In this document: piece by piece, positions 1 to 11,273 of the stretch
Layout: each line of letters opens with the position of its first letter
How positions within the stretch are numbered: position 1 is the stretch's first letter
Assembly: GCA_014905825.1 (NCBI GenBank)
Contig: JACGCN010000060.1
Span: 124,001-188,000, forward strand
Direction of reading: 5' to 3'
DNA: 64,000 nt
DNA from: Lyophyllum atratum
Taxonomy: Eukaryota; Basidiomycota; Agaricomycetes; Agaricales; Lyophyllaceae
The notes under the pieces: model-generated
The model's input: the letters and a program-made list of their open reading frames with translations, nothing else
The model's database searches: none
Told to the model about the DNA's origin: nothing
Translations under genes and position numbers: made by a program

Positions 1-140
1 TATGCTCCTATCTGAGCGAGGCGGTGTGTAACTCCTTGTCGCGGCTTGCCTGTCTATTCATCTCCTACCAGATCCACCAGGGAGCCGCCTACCAGTCAAT
101 TTATTTTCAATCAGTCGTGCACCGACGTTGAATCATATAG

Positions 141-623
141 CCGATCGTATGAACCTCATCTCAGCTCAGAACAATCTTGGCCCCCCTGCCCGCAATGCAC
201 CTTCTCTTATGAACCTCGCATGCGAGGTTTGTCGCATTCACACTTATTATCTTTTCTTCAGTGATCTCATATTATACTTAGGCTAAACTCAAGCAACTCA
301 TCACCCACGCCCTTACTTTAACGTCTACCTCACACGCCATCTCCTCCATCTCACCCTCTGCGTCGAATCAGACTCATCATCGGCCCCCACCCATCCTCTC
401 CGCATCTGCCTTTGAGACGCTCTTTACCATAGCTCCTGCTGACCTTCCGAACAAGTCTGCCACAGCAATGCGTCTGGCTCTCGGCGAGACCGACGTTGTG
501 GATGATAACCATCATGATGTAGTCCTGCTGAAGGACCGTGAGGTCAGGGACCAGCGTTGGCAGATTGTAGCGCTACTCGCGGAAAGGAGTGCAGTAAGAG
601 ATGGGTTGCGAGGTATCACATAG
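141..623 (+). CDS. HFI1: SAGA complex subunit Hfi1/Ada1 (TADA1), 3' part only
   Basis: C-terminal part of the SAGA/SLIK coactivator subunit Ada1, which carries a histone-fold and holds the complex together in the nucleus. Two exons can be read: 141-226 and 282-623, joined by a 55-nt GT-AG intron (227-281). They give a segment starting DRMNLISAQNNLGPPARN, then a helix rich in LMNLACEAKLKQLI, a loop with HHRPPPILSASAFETLFTIAP, and the block VLLKDREVRDQRWQIVALL. This series (histone-fold helix, 'LSAxxFxTLF', then acidic stretch and RDQRWQI) is what I recall of basidiomycete Hfi1 proteins. The frame closes with TAG at 621-623 shortly after LAERSAVRDGLRG. A donor-like GGTATC at 612 could lead to one more exon that I could not place. 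Upstream exons lie outside the window or in 1-140, where I could not fix a junction. Family call good; ends uncertain. Confidence 0.66.
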
Positions 624-858
624 GTCCCGCATTTGCCATTGTATCCACACTATCATTCTTTAATACTTACCTGTTTTACATTACCGGGCTTGTCGCCTGT
701 TGCGTGGCGATGATTGGGAGTGTGTCGACTGTTAAGTGGCGTTCCTCAAGACCAATCTAATCCGGACTAGTCACGGTATTGGCAATGCTAACTCCAAACC
801 CTGGAATAGGGTAAGGACCGATCATTTGTAGTGATAGTGACAGTAATATTTTGGATGT

Positions 859-2210
859 TTGCCAATGCTCATCAAGTTGTCCTCCCTTTCTCTGTTCGTC
901 GCAACACCTGGACAGGTTACAGAATCAAGGCGTCGAACCTCTTCGGAGTGGGCGAATGGCAGGTCTCTGGAGGAGTACCTGCGCAGGGATGCATATCTGG
1001 AGCAACAGGAACATGCCCGCGACGGAAGATTAATTACATGGTATGTACATGGTCAATGGTACAGGTTCCTCACCTAATATTGCGTTTGGCGCAGGGTTCT
1101 GGCGCCTCGGGATACCCCAACATCTTTGGATTTCTTATCCTCCTGTGAAACGTGCTTGCTTTCTCCCAGCTTCTGATATCGCAGCTGTTATCCTTACAGT
1201 GTGCCAGGTACCGTCGCGAAGGCATCGTTTGGCGCCAAGCTTCCTCTGATGCTGGTGTAGCCTCTGGTCCTATCCCAGAGCGAGTTGTATGTTATGGGAT
1301 CGCATCAGTCTTCACTCCGTCGTCTTTACGAGGCAAGGGGTACGCGAGGCATATGATGCGCTTGCTACACTGGGTTTTAGCAGACGCTTCGCGCCTGCCT
1401 CAGGCTTTCCCCAACGAGTGGGGCGCGCCCCCTGCTAGAATTCCGCATGCAGGCGAGGGCCGGTTCTCAGCGCTTTGGAGCGATATTGGAAGCAACTTCT
1501 ATAATCGATGTGGCCCGACCAGTGATCAAGAGGGTTGGATCGTCCGGGACTCTATATCCACAATATGGGATGTGCCTCAGGAGGAACAGTTGGTTGAGGG
1601 AAGAGAACCAACCAATTGGACGTGGCTCGACATGGCTGGCGTCTCAAAACTCTGGGAGAGAGATGCCGACGACATGATCCATGCTCAAGGTCTACCTGAC
1701 AATCTCAAAGTCTCCTTTACGTTTCTTCCCAACAAAGGAGTGGCAGCTTTCCAACATCAGAGAAATATACACATCTTGGATCGAGTGGTTCCATCGATTC
1801 AACATTGGGGAGTTGCAGTCAGACCCGATTTTCCAGAAGCGATACCCGACACATACGCCACTTGGTCCTTCGAAGTTCGCCCGCCAGAGCGAGAACCGAA
1901 AACGCTCATGATTACTCGATTGAAGTGTCGACCTGAAGCATTCGAGAAATTGTTGGACATGGTGATGATCATTGCGAAGAGGCAAGGCATGGAAAAGGTC
2001 GAGGTTTACAATCTACCAGGCGAATTACAACCAACTGCCACGAGTCTCGGAGGAATAACTTTCGAACGAGAGGAGCATATGCCAGCTTTCAAGTGGTACG
2101 GAACGGAGGATCCAAGCCAGGTTGCGTGGCTTCACAACGAGAGGTGAGAGCTACTCGCCATTTTCTTTCCTAAAGATGCTGATAGTGTCTACAGATTTTG
2201 TTGGTGTTGA
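859..2210 (+). CDS. LYC1: LYC1-like GNAT acetyltransferase
   Basis: GNAT-fold N-acetyltransferase of the Lyc1 family; the Yarrowia founder is a lysine N6-acetyltransferase of lysine breakdown. Four exons fit: 859-1040, 1095-1151, 1208-2143 and 2195-2210, totalling 1191 nt (396 residues). The start is the ATG giving MPMLIKLSSLSLFVATPGQV, followed by an arginine-rich helix, RRDAYLEQQEHARDGRLITW and VLAP, the usual family N terminus. The acetyl-CoA loop reads SSLRGKGYARHMMRLL near residue 130. The tiny last exon (16 nt) after the intron 2144-2194 adds FCWC and a stop; without it the frame stops three codons earlier. I prefer the spliced form because the family usually ends in a short aromatic/cysteine tail. 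It follows HFI1 on the same strand by about 240 bp. Substrate is inferred from the family only. Confidence 0.82.
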
Positions 2211-2469
2211 GTGATAGCATATAGCCGGTGATAGGCTCGTTGAACGGCAAACTTCGAAGCATCTTTTCAAGAGACCTTGAAGATTCAATTTCGGCTGGAA
2301 ACAGTAGTGGGGAAGGGGCAAAACCTCGTTCAGCTTGAGGCGGACGAGGGCGGACGTGAAGGACTCCATGTGCATCAGATACTAGTTTCTTGTCACTTTA
2401 TCTACCCCCAAACATGTTCTGAGCACAGAAATTAAACGGAGTTCAAATCATGCATGCATCCAAACTACC

Positions 2470-4974
2470 ATGACCCATCCCAACAGAAGGAAACGCCCGC
2501 TACTTCCTCTCTACTGGATTTTTGGATGTCTTTCTGTGCCCGCTGTCCTTCTCTTCTGGTGCATCCTACACGCACAGAGATCACAAACTGGCGTGGAGAC
2601 GATCAAACTCGTTGACCATCCTGGAGATGACGCGACCGGGCCACCTACCCGTCTGGATGCTGCAACACCGAAAATTCCTCCCTACTCGTTGACTGCTCTA
2701 CTTCCCGTGACCCAAGAAACGATTGCCGTCCTTGAAGCATCTCTTATGCCGTTACTCGAACCCTCACATCTCCGTGAAATTATCCTTCTCTGTCCGCAAA
2801 GCATCATGTCCCAAGCACGCTCCGTTGTTCGAAAGGTTGTATCCTCTGAATTAGACTGCCCAGATATCGTCCTTCAGACTCCAGCCAACGGTTATGACTA
2901 CCAGATTGATATCATCCATGCCGCTTCCCAAGTTACTACGGAGTGGGTCTTACTTATGGACCACAGAGGACTGGCTCGAGAAACCAACCGCTCACGCACG
3001 ACTCTTCTGCATCCGCCAGCGATGTCGGTCCCTTTTGGTCCAAGAGGCGTCTGTCATTCGACGCAACATATTTCTGGACCGTGCACCCTCATATCGGACG
3101 GTACACCCCAACCAGCATCATACCTGCTTCCACCTTTCGTTATACCTACTTCTCTCGCAGTGCTTCATCCCCGACCTGCTGTAATGACAGCCAATATATG
3201 GGCCGACCTTGGTGAACACATCGCTAGATCACAACCGGACAGGATGGGGGGTGTGGTGTTTAGCTCAGGCGCCAATGCACTCTCCTCCTCATCTGAGCTT
3301 GAAAAATCGGAAATCGAGCCTGCTTTCATTGGCGTTTCAGGTAGTAGTGATGGCATTTACAACCAAAGTTCCTCAGAGATGCAATCTCAGAATGCCTTAT
3401 CGCCAACACCTCGGAAATCCGGCATTTTCGTGGTTCTACTTCCAGAATTCGAGGACCTTCGCCGCGCGAACCTTCTTCTGTGCATGCTTCAGAATCGGGG
3501 CCATCAGATCAAGACGTATATCTACCAAGGACTGGAGGGCGACAGCATGGACAAGGAAGATCGACAATTTACATCGAGGCACTGTCATCTGGCATATACA
3601 TCGTTATCGTTACTGCCAGACACGCGTCAGAAACAACTGCTGCGCTGGACCCGAAGCCTGGAATCTCCGGTCGATATCTTCGTATCTCTTCGGGAGGAGG
3701 ACAAACTCGCAAACCTCTTTGGTGATCGTTGGACTATCCTTTCCATGGGAGCTGTTCTCGTCCGGATTTCTCGAGAGGATCTTACCCACTCGACGTGGAT
3801 GAGCTCCCTCTCGTTGATCGAATGGCAGAGTAAGCTTTCTAGGCTTTACCATTGTCTTTTTGATTTATCGTACTAGATTGGAACACGCCCCGCCTGGACA
3901 TCAGTATTATCACAAAGAATAGGCCTCGTTCCCTTGCTAGACTGTTGACTTCCCTCTCCGATGGACTGTTCTTTGGGGACTCTGTGAACCTTCGCCTAAA
4001 TCTCGAGCAATCATCAGATCTAGAGACTATGCAGATGGCCGACAATATCTCGTGGACTCACGGAGCTGTGTTTGTTCACCATCGTATAATCCAAGGCGGG
4101 CTCCTTCCGGCCGTTGTTGAGTCCTGGTACCCAAGCTCGAATGATACCTATGGTTTACTTTTGGAAGACGACGTCGAGCTATCTCCTTTATTCTACGCAT
4201 GGGCCAAAATGTCTCTCCTCCGATATAAGTGCATCTGTCTTCTTGTTCTCGCGTATCTCCCAATCTCACACAGGCCATATCAGATACGGCGATCCCCACA
4301 ATCGTTCCCCGCGCATGTTCGGCATAAGCTTGTACCAACAGAAAAACGTTGAGCTCCCACCTGGCGGCCGGCGTCCCTTCAACGCACGCAACCTTTTCAA
4401 AACCAACGGCATCCGCGACACAACCACACCGTACCTATCTCCCATTCCATGCAGCTGGGGTGCCATCTACTTCCCCGAACACTGGCGCGAATTCCACGCC
4501 TATCTTTCCATCCGGCTATCCGAGTACTCGTTAAAGATCGACCAAATCATCGTGCCAAACGTACGCTCCAACAACTGGACGAAATCCTGGAAGAAATACT
4601 TCATCGAGCTCGTCTACCTCCGTGGATATGTTATGCTCTATCCGAACTACCCCGACTTTATCTCGTTGTCGACGAACCACCTAGAAGTCGGCTCGCATGT
4701 CAAGGTTCGCACTAAAGAGAAGCAGGACCTGTTCATCGTCCCGTTGATGAAACTCCCATCACCATCGTCGCCACCCACCGCCGGACTGCTGGACCTGCCT
4801 GACAACACCCTGCCGCGCTGGAACGACTTGCCGGTACTCAACCTAACCGGGAGCCTGACGACGTTGGAAGCGCTGGCAGAAGTAGGACACGCACGACGGA
4901 CCGAGCTCACAGGTTGCACTACCTCACCTACTGCATTCGATATCCGAGATCTCATGTGTATCAAGCATCGATGA
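2470..4974 (+). CDS. putative type II membrane glycosyltransferase (GT2-like)
   Basis: Three exons (2470-3829, 3877-4228, 4284-4974) give about 800 residues. The N terminus has a short basic cytosolic tail (HPNRRKRP) and one membrane anchor (LLPLYWIFGCLSVPAVLLFW), the layout of Golgi type II transferases. The lumenal part has two separated blocks. The first (about residues 75-170) resembles a degenerate nucleotide-sugar fold with ALLPVTQETIAVLEASL and EWVLLMDHRGL. The second starts LDISIITKNRPRSLARLL and has an acidic motif YGLLLEDDVELSP, which would serve as the DxD-type metal site. The later part has PCSWGAIYFPEHW and NVRSNNWTKSWKKYFIELVY. Fungal proteins of this kind are annotated only as glycosyltransferase family 2-like; donor and acceptor are unknown. 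The second junction was chosen at 4283/4284 because only that acceptor keeps the YGDPHNRSPRMFGISLY frame open. Confidence 0.72.
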
Positions 4975-5478
4975 GATACTAGCACAAGTTTTTGTAAAAA
5001 AATATATATTTCTTTGGCTGTTCATTGCAGTTCGTTACAATTAAATTACTAGTGCTATGCCAAACTCGACGACGAGCCATGCCGCCACTACCGTTTAAGC
5101 CATACAAACAACAATGAGTGGGGAAAGGGGTGACGATGCTTGTTTTCCAGAGGCACATAAGTATCGAGGGGCAGGGGGAATTTTATCCGCAATATAATAA
5201 AGAGAAGCAAAAAGGATAAAGAGGGTCGTGAGATGAGATGGGATGGGATGGAGTGGATTGTGTATAGATGCACAAATACAGCTTGAGAGCAAGGGGGACC
5301 ATGGCGGCGTTACCGCTACAAGAACCGTAATGATATATACGATGATGATGCAAGAGACGATTCACGGAATGGATGTCAGTGGATGCTGGGAGACCGAACA
5401 GAGAAAAGAGATGGTGGGACTGATTCAGATGGGATGATGACCGTCGGCATTCAATAATATATGCAAGGATTGGTTCAG
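4975..5478. other. convergent 3' region, no gene seen
   Basis: Stretch between the stop of the glycosyltransferase-like gene (plus strand) and the stop of the acidic AT-hook gene (minus strand). It is AT-richer, has an AAAAAAATATATATTT run near 4997, and only short unsupported frames. It most likely holds the two 3' untranslated regions and polyadenylation signals. Confidence 0.6.
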
Positions 5479-8343
5479 TCAGAGGTTCAAGGGCGGGACC
5501 GACGACGCAAAGAAGTTAGTGCGCTGGGACGAGCTCGTGCTGCGCGACTTGAGATTCGGATGATGGTGATGGTTATGGTGCTGGTGGTGCTGGTGCTGGT
5601 GGTGAACCGCGCCGTAGCTTTTGCGCTTCAGCTTGCGTTCCCGTCTCAGCTCTTTGCGACTTTTATGTGGATAATTGTCGTATCGGTGATTCTGCTGTGG
5701 TGGCGGAGGGTGCGTGGGCATGTTGGTGGGGGTGCGGTCGCCGTCGCGGTCACGGACGGGGAGGATGACGGGGGAGATGACGACGCTCATTTTGCGGGAG
5801 CGTCTCTGCGGGTTGTTGGCCTTGTTCTGCCAGAGCATGGTGCTGAGGGGACTGGACTTCATCATACTGCCATAATCTGTCTTTGACCCCGGAGTGCCGT
5901 CCGAGCCCCAACCGGGTGTCGTATCGGCAGCCTCGCGGCTGTGACGGAACGCGCCGACGGAAATGAGATCCCAGCGATTAAATGACTTGAGTTGTTTGCG
6001 CGATTCATTTTCGGTCGAGATCTCAGAGGGATCAGGGTCCAGGAAAGACGCTTCCAATACGTCATTCAGATCAACAAGCTGCGCGTTGGCCATTTCGGGC
6101 GACATCGTGCCAGTCTCCCCCGCGGTCGGTGACAATAGATGGAAGGGCGAGGGGCTGGGCGATTGCTGAGCCAGGTGCTTCTGCAGCAGATGTTCCACCT
6201 GCCGGATAACCTCCAGATAAGAACATGTGTAGATGATAGAAAGGCTACTTACACTCTTGTAATGCGCGAACGAGGCTCCCCGGCGGCGGAATCTCGGATG
6301 AGGTGACGGGACCTCCTTGTGCGAGCCATCAATGATCGCCTGACGAGTCTCTCTGATCGTCATAAAGTGTCCAGTGCGAGGCCCCTGGCCGTTCGATGAC
6401 ACCTGGCTGTAACTCCTTGTCATAGATCCCTCGTACTCGTCGTGGTCGTCCGAGTCCCAAAAGACCTTGCCAGAGAGGATATCCGCTGGCTTCGGCGAGT
6501 CGAGGCTCCGCGAACCTCCATACGGCTTACGATCCCGCGGGCCCGGGCTCACGGCTGGGCTCATGGTAGACATGGGGTTGATGGCGGAGACGCTGAAGGG
6601 AAGGTTGAACAGCCTCATGGCGCGCTCGTTGGGCAGATCGTCATCGCCCACGAGTTCTTCATCTGTCGTCTCGCCCTCGCCCTCATCCGCATCTTGCTCA
6701 TAACCCCCCTCATCCTCATCCGCTGACATCTCCACATCGCTGTCCTGCGTTGGAGAAGGACTCGTCTCTGCAAGCGACGCTGCATGAGCTTCAAAGTCCA
6801 TATCCAGGATACCCTGGCCTTCCTGTAGGCCGTTGGTGAACATGATTTGGCCATCCCAGCCCTCGGTAACGTCGAATTCGGGGGGCATCGAGGGTAAGCT
6901 GGTGATTGAGGCCATCATCGAGTCCATATCCGAATCATCGCCATCATCGCCGCCACGCTCATCGCACGTCGACGACGACGCGTCGCGATCCTCAGAGTCG
7001 GATAGGTTAGCAAAGAAAAGGTCGGCGTCAAAGCTAGATTCGTCGTCGTCTTCGGACCACCCAGTGGCAACGCCGACGTAGCCAGCGCCGGTCCTTCGTT
7101 CATCTGTCTCTTCCTCGTCTTTGTCCTCACCTTCTTCCTCCTCCTCCTCGTCTTCATCCTCGGTGGCATCGGTATCGACGTCCATGTCGACATCACTAGG
7201 GCCCTCGCTTTTCTTACGGGGCCGGATAACCCACGCGTTGTGGGGGTCTCTTTTCTTCGGGGCATCATCTCCCAGGAGCTCACGGCGGACACGAGCCCGA
7301 TCGTGTATCTCAGATAAGATGAAGTTTTCTTCCTCGGCCTCTATGGAAGAATCGCTGTCGTCGAAGCTAGAGAGATCGCTCGAGTCTGCCGACGACGACG
7401 AGGCGCGCGAAGACAGAGCCGACGCAGAGACGAACGTCGGGAACTGGACGGACTGTGAGTCGTCGTCGTCCTCATCTTCGGCAAAAGCATAGGGATGGTC
7501 AACATCGCTGAGATCCGACGATTCACTAGAGACGACTCGTCTCCGCTTAGCGGCGGCTGCGGCCGACTTTTTAACGATGGGTCTGGCTTTGAGGGGGGCG
7601 GGAAGGCGAGCAGACGACTTTTTCTGCTTTGATTTGAGAGATACGGATGGATGATGAGATTGCAACGTGGGCGCCTCGTGGGGGTCGGCTAAAGATCTGG
7701 CGGCGAGTTGGCGGGCGGCAACGACCGCTTTGGTAGGGCGGCCCCTGCGTTTGGGTGGTATTGGCGGGATGGACTGGGAAGTAGAGGGCTGGGGGGCGTA
7801 TGGTGGTGAAACGGTGTATCCGTCGTTTTCTGCGACGGACGTCGTCTCTGGGGGATTCTTGAAATTTTTTGGAATTGAGGCGGGTGGAGCCCGCCGCTTG
7901 CCGAGCATACTTTGTGGAACGGTGAGTTTTATCTTCAAGGAGGGCAGCAGGGGTTTGGTGGTAGGGAGTGGGGGTGTGGGTGGGAGATGTGATCGCGATG
8001 GAGCGGCAGCATGGAAGGCACTGAGCTGGGACATGGAGAGGGGTGCGAGAGGAAGAACTTGCGGCCTGTTGTCGCAAGTACATTCGCCATCGCAAACTGG
8101 ACAGATGTCGTTGTCCTCGTCGTCGTCGCCCGGATGGAAGGGGTTTAAGGCGGGTATGGTATTGGGGGGAGACGACGAGGGAGAAGGTTGGTTTTGCAGC
8201 GCTAGGTGGTACATGTTAGCATCGATCGAGGGCAGAGATGGAGGCAGGGGGGTGGGGTGCAATTCTACACGGTGGGTGGCGATGGATGATAAAATGGCGC
8301 GCGTGACTATGGAGAACTTACGGAGGAAACGATTTTTGGGCAT
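5479..8343 (-). CDS. large acidic serine-rich AT-hook protein, uncharacterised
   Basis: Function unknown; the composition points to a nuclear, chromatin-associated protein. ATG at 8341-8343 starts a 22-nt exon (MPKNRFL). A 120-nt intron (8202-8321) with a GCTAAC branch point before CACCTAG leads into one exon running to 5479, about 914 residues in all. Visible parts in order: a cysteine cluster CPVCDGECTCDN near residue 40; an AT-hook KRRGRPTKA near 170; a basic AAAAAKRRR patch; very long Asp/Glu/Ser tracts (roughly 250-560); a conserved-looking block ESRKQLKSFNRWDLISVGAF near 770; and a C-terminal basic and histidine-rich run (KELRRERKLKRKSYG, then HHQHQHHQHHNHHHH). A 42-nt GTAAGT...GAG segment (6211-6252) is in frame and may be removed as an intron. 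Long frames on the opposite strand are shadows of the acidic repeats. Confidence 0.75.
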   Translation of the reverse strand: MPKNRFLRKFSIVTRAILSSIATHRVELHPTPLPPSLPSIDANMYHLALQNQPSPSSSPPNTIPALNPFHPGDDDEDNDICPVCDGECTCDNRPQVLPLAPLSMSQLSAFHAAAPSRSHLPPTPPLPTTKPLLPSLKIKLTVPQSMLGKRRAPPASIPKNFKNPPETTSVAENDGYTVSPPYAPQPSTSQSIPPIPPKRRGRPTKAVVAARQLAARSLADPHEAPTLQSHHPSVSLKSKQKKSSARLPAPLKARPIVKKSAAAAAKRRRVVSSESSDLSDVDHPYAFAEDEDDDDSQSVQFPTFVSASALSSRASSSSADSSDLSSFDDSDSSIEAEEENFILSEIHDRARVRRELLGDDAPKKRDPHNAWVIRPRKKSEGPSDVDMDVDTDATEDEDEEEEEEGEDKDEEETDERRTGAGYVGVATGWSEDDDESSFDADLFFANLSDSEDRDASSSTCDERGGDDGDDSDMDSMMASITSLPSMPPEFDVTEGWDGQIMFTNGLQEGQGILDMDFEAHAASLAETSPSPTQDSDVEMSADEDEGGYEQDADEGEGETTDEELVGDDDLPNERAMRLFNLPFSVSAINPMSTMSPAVSPGPRDRKPYGGSRSLDSPKPADILSGKVFWDSDDHDEYEGSMTRSYSQVSSNGQGPRTGHFMTIRETRQAIIDGSHKEVPSPHPRFRRRGASFAHYKSVSSLSIIYTCSYLEVIRQVEHLLQKHLAQQSPSPSPFHLLSPTAGETGTMSPEMANAQLVDLNDVLEASFLDPDPSEISTENESRKQLKSFNRWDLISVGAFRHSREAADTTPGWGSDGTPGSKTDYGSMMKSSPLSTMLWQNKANNPQRRSRKMSVVISPVILPVRDRDGDRTPTNMPTHPPPPQQNHRYDNYPHKSRKELRRERKLKRKSYGAVHHQHQHHQHHNHHHHPNLKSRSTSSSQRTNFFASSVPPLNL

Positions 8344-8719
8344 CTGTGTGGGATATAGAACATGAGGGGGAGATTAGATCCAGGATTACGTCGAAGCAGG
8401 GGGAGCAGAAATGCGGCCAGTTGCCACAAACAGGGAGAGTGCGCAGGCCAACAATTTGATCCTGAAAATTATTTCACTCTATTTCGGTAACACCGTCGAT
8501 CGGACTTAGTCCCTCAGTTCACTTGCTCACCTGACCTCCCCAATCTCCATCCAGCCAATCCCATCCACACTTTCTCGACGTACCACACTGAATCCGCCCG
8601 AGGACGCGCCTAACACTCCCCTCTTTTTGCTCCTGGCAAAGATCTACCACAGGAACTCCAGAATCCTGTCCATAACCAGTCGCGTGACCGCGCTACACCA
8701 TGCTCTAAACACCTCGAGG

Positions 8720-8728
8720 TATAAAAAG
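8720..8728 (+). promoter_or_regulatory. TATA box of a small plus-strand transcript
   Basis: TATAAAAAG about 65 bp before the ATG/GTGAGT at 8785. It faces a CACCATAAAATG context, so a short transcription unit probably starts here, divergent from the acidic AT-hook gene. Confidence 0.45.
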
Positions 8729-8813
8729 CGCACAGTCTAGGCCCGACTTATCTTTACATTGTACCTGCCGCGAGCCACCATAAAATGTGAGTTCAACCGT
8801 CCGATGTATAGCC

Positions 8814-9053
8814 ATGTCTCCAAGTCCCTCCTCAAAACCCCCACGAACCTCGCCTCTGCTCGCGACCTTTGATCCATTCGCGGTGCACCCCTTTACAAAC
8901 TACTTACCACCCTCGAACGCAACCACTCCCCAGCCATCCTACGCGCGTTACCCCGCGTCTCCTGCAAAAAACCCCACCCCAAAGTCTATTCCTCAGAAGC
9001 AGACCACCACCACCCCCATCTTCGTCCCCTTTCGCCCCCGATACTCCTCCTGA
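8814..9053 (+). CDS. small proline/serine-rich hypothetical protein
   Basis: Unrecognised. Frame of 79 codons plus stop from ATG 8814, reading SPSPSSKPPRTSPLLATFDP then FAVHPFTNYLPPSN and a Pro/Thr/Lys-rich tail. It lies just downstream of a clear TATA box. The first ATG after the TATA (8785) overlaps a perfect splice donor (AT|GTGAGT), so the start codon may be split by an intron. An acceptor with a GGCTAAC branch point sits at 9190. The true product could therefore be different or the unit non-coding. Low-complexity composition gives no family. Confidence 0.25.
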   Translation: MSPSPSSKPPRTSPLLATFDPFAVHPFTNYLPPSNATTPQPSYARYPASPAKNPTPKSIPQKQTTTTPIFVPFRPRYSS

Positions 9054-11273
9054 TGTTCTCAGACCGACAAAGCAGTAACCCACCCTGACGCGCTGCGGCC
9101 CGCGTTCATGACATCGCTTCGCTCTCAACACTACGTTCGCGGCTTCCACATGTCTGCCATATCGTCGGCTAACTTTCGTCGGTTCTTAGATTTCGACTCC
9201 GGCGGTCGACTCCATATGCCTAGCGTCTCGATATCTATCTTTTCTCTCTCTGGTCTATCTGGGTCTTAGGAGGAACTCTTTGTAAACGTATAGCAGGTAC
9301 ATACAACGTTGTAATCTTACATGCTGAACAGAATCCATTACCGTTCCAACTCCGTGGCTGCTCATGCGGATTTTCGCCCATGTGCACAAAATAGCTTGGC
9401 TCACGAAGATCCAGCCAACCGAACGCCCCGAACCACTGCTCACAATCCGAACCGCAAGAAATCTGACGCCTCTCGGGCCCGCACATACGCTGTGACTCCA
9501 GCACGCGCCACCCAAACACCAATCCAAGTCATCCGCCACTCCACTACTCAAGTTAACCCAAGTCTCAGTGACGCATCAGCGCCACGTCCATACGGAATAT
9601 CAATGAACAGATCTATACGCGCCGCAGCGACGCCTGCCGCATCGTAGACATAGAAATCTAACATCTCCAACTTCCACATTCCGGTGTGGAGAAACCCCCT
9701 ATATCTGGTGGTCCAATGCACATACGTGGAGAGCGTCGATCCCGAAGGATTTGGGGCTCGTGGAGCGTGCAAGGGGTATCTATATCCACATGATACGGGA
9801 TCGTCGATCATCCTTTTTCTGTCGTGTGACCCCAAGGCTCGGAACTGCGCCGCAAACATGGAATCATAAGCTGAGAGGACCGCCGAGTGACAGGGTTTTC
9901 AGACAAGGGTGTATGTATTGTTCGACGCGGTGTCCAGAGTGTAGACGGTGTTTCTCTCCGTGTCGGAGAAGATCGAGGAAAGCAGACTCGGCACGAAGCC
10001 GTGATATCGTGTGCAACACACGAACAGGCTCGGGTGACCTAGATAACGTCCTAGATACCTAGGATCAGTTATAGCAGACTGTAAGTGTCATTCTCCGCAA
10101 GTGGACAACGGTTGGATACGGTCCAGAGCGGTCATTGGTTAACGACGACCGTTACAAGCAACAGAGACGCCACAACTAATCTTTCTGCGATAGGCTGACA
10201 TCCAACCACTGACAATCATAGCAGGGTTCTGGAGCAGGTTGTCGACGCTCCTTCGAGTCTCATTGTATCACAGGAGGGTGGTCAGTAATGTATAAGCCCC
10301 TGCCTTCAGTGTCTGCCAGTGGATCCGGTTCAGGACCCGGCATGTACGTGGCGATTGCAGGTGTGACCCATATCACACCCACTTTTGTTGGTTTGACGAG
10401 TCTTCGGAGAGAGGAGATGGCCATTGGCATGATATGATGGATCTCTAAACGAGGTTGAGATCCTGAGAGACGGCATGGTTTTTTGGCGCGTGGTCGGAAA
10501 TATACCCACATTTAATTGAGATGTCGACTTGATGTCGACGGATATAGACGATATGAAGTTGATATGAAATGCGGGGGACGATCACCCTGAAGTGTACCGG
10601 GCCTGAGGCCTGAAGCTTGAAGGCCCGACGGCCTGGCAGATGAGAGCAGATGACCAGCATTAATCGGCTGTGTTCATCCCACCATCGGTTCCTCCTTATC
10701 CCAGCTACATACTCCCAGGCTTTCTTCCAAGCAAACCAAGCACGAAGAGGGGATATAATACAAGGGTGACCCATTTATTTGCGATTCATGACTTCTTTCC
10801 ACTACCGAATACCTAACTTCTACCACAAGCCTACCTCCCGCCACCTTCCTCGACGGAAGACAAAAAGAGAGAGGAATCAGACAATACATAACCGCAAGGC
10901 ATGAAACGAGTGTGGGATAAAGAGGGCGGAGGAGGGGGGTGATGCAAGTAGGACAGAACAACCATGACAGACAGCGAGGACACGATGGTAACGAGGCATG
11001 GGAAGGTATAGGAGGGGTGAGTAAGTACGCCGCGAGAAGAGAGAGAGAGAGAGGATATGTTGAACCAATTAACAATGGAAATGGGATGGAGTGTATTTGT
11101 ATAGATGTTGCTGTAAGTCAGTCATGCTGGTTCGGACGGATTCGTATGTCCATGCGTAGATGTAGTGTCGTCTCGTCTATCCCACAAAAGCGGGCTCTCA
11201 TAGCTAGATGATGGCGGCGGTCGGAGGATGGCGTGCGGCAAGACCAGAGATGATTGGTTTATTGTCCATTTGA
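9054..11273. other. gene-poor interval, no supported gene
   Basis: About 2.2 kb between the small TATA-led candidate and the stop of CDC55. Frames up to about 130 codons occur on both strands, but none shows recognisable family sequence or consistent splice junctions. One minus-strand stretch, about 9548-9680 (WKLEMLDFYVYDAAG...IDLFIDIPYGRG), looks more protein-like than the rest and could be a relic exon. A purine-rich GAGAGAGAGAGAGAG run lies at 11037-11054, close to the expected CDC55 3' end. Confidence 0.4.

Noticed and set aside
5461..5886. Plus-strand 141-codon frame with a hydrophobic middle (VMVLVVLVLVVNRAVAFALQ)
   Set aside because: It is antisense to the His-rich 3' end of the acidic AT-hook gene; the hydrophobic run is just the complement of histidine codons.
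7667..8365. Plus-strand 232-codon Gly/Trp-rich frame
   Set aside because: Shadow of the Pro/Ser-rich N-terminal part of the minus-strand gene; no splice or family support.
10674..11075. Minus-strand 133-codon frame rich in Leu/Cys/Pro
   Set aside because: Composition follows a purine/pyrimidine-skewed tract downstream of CDC55; no membrane protein family resembles it.
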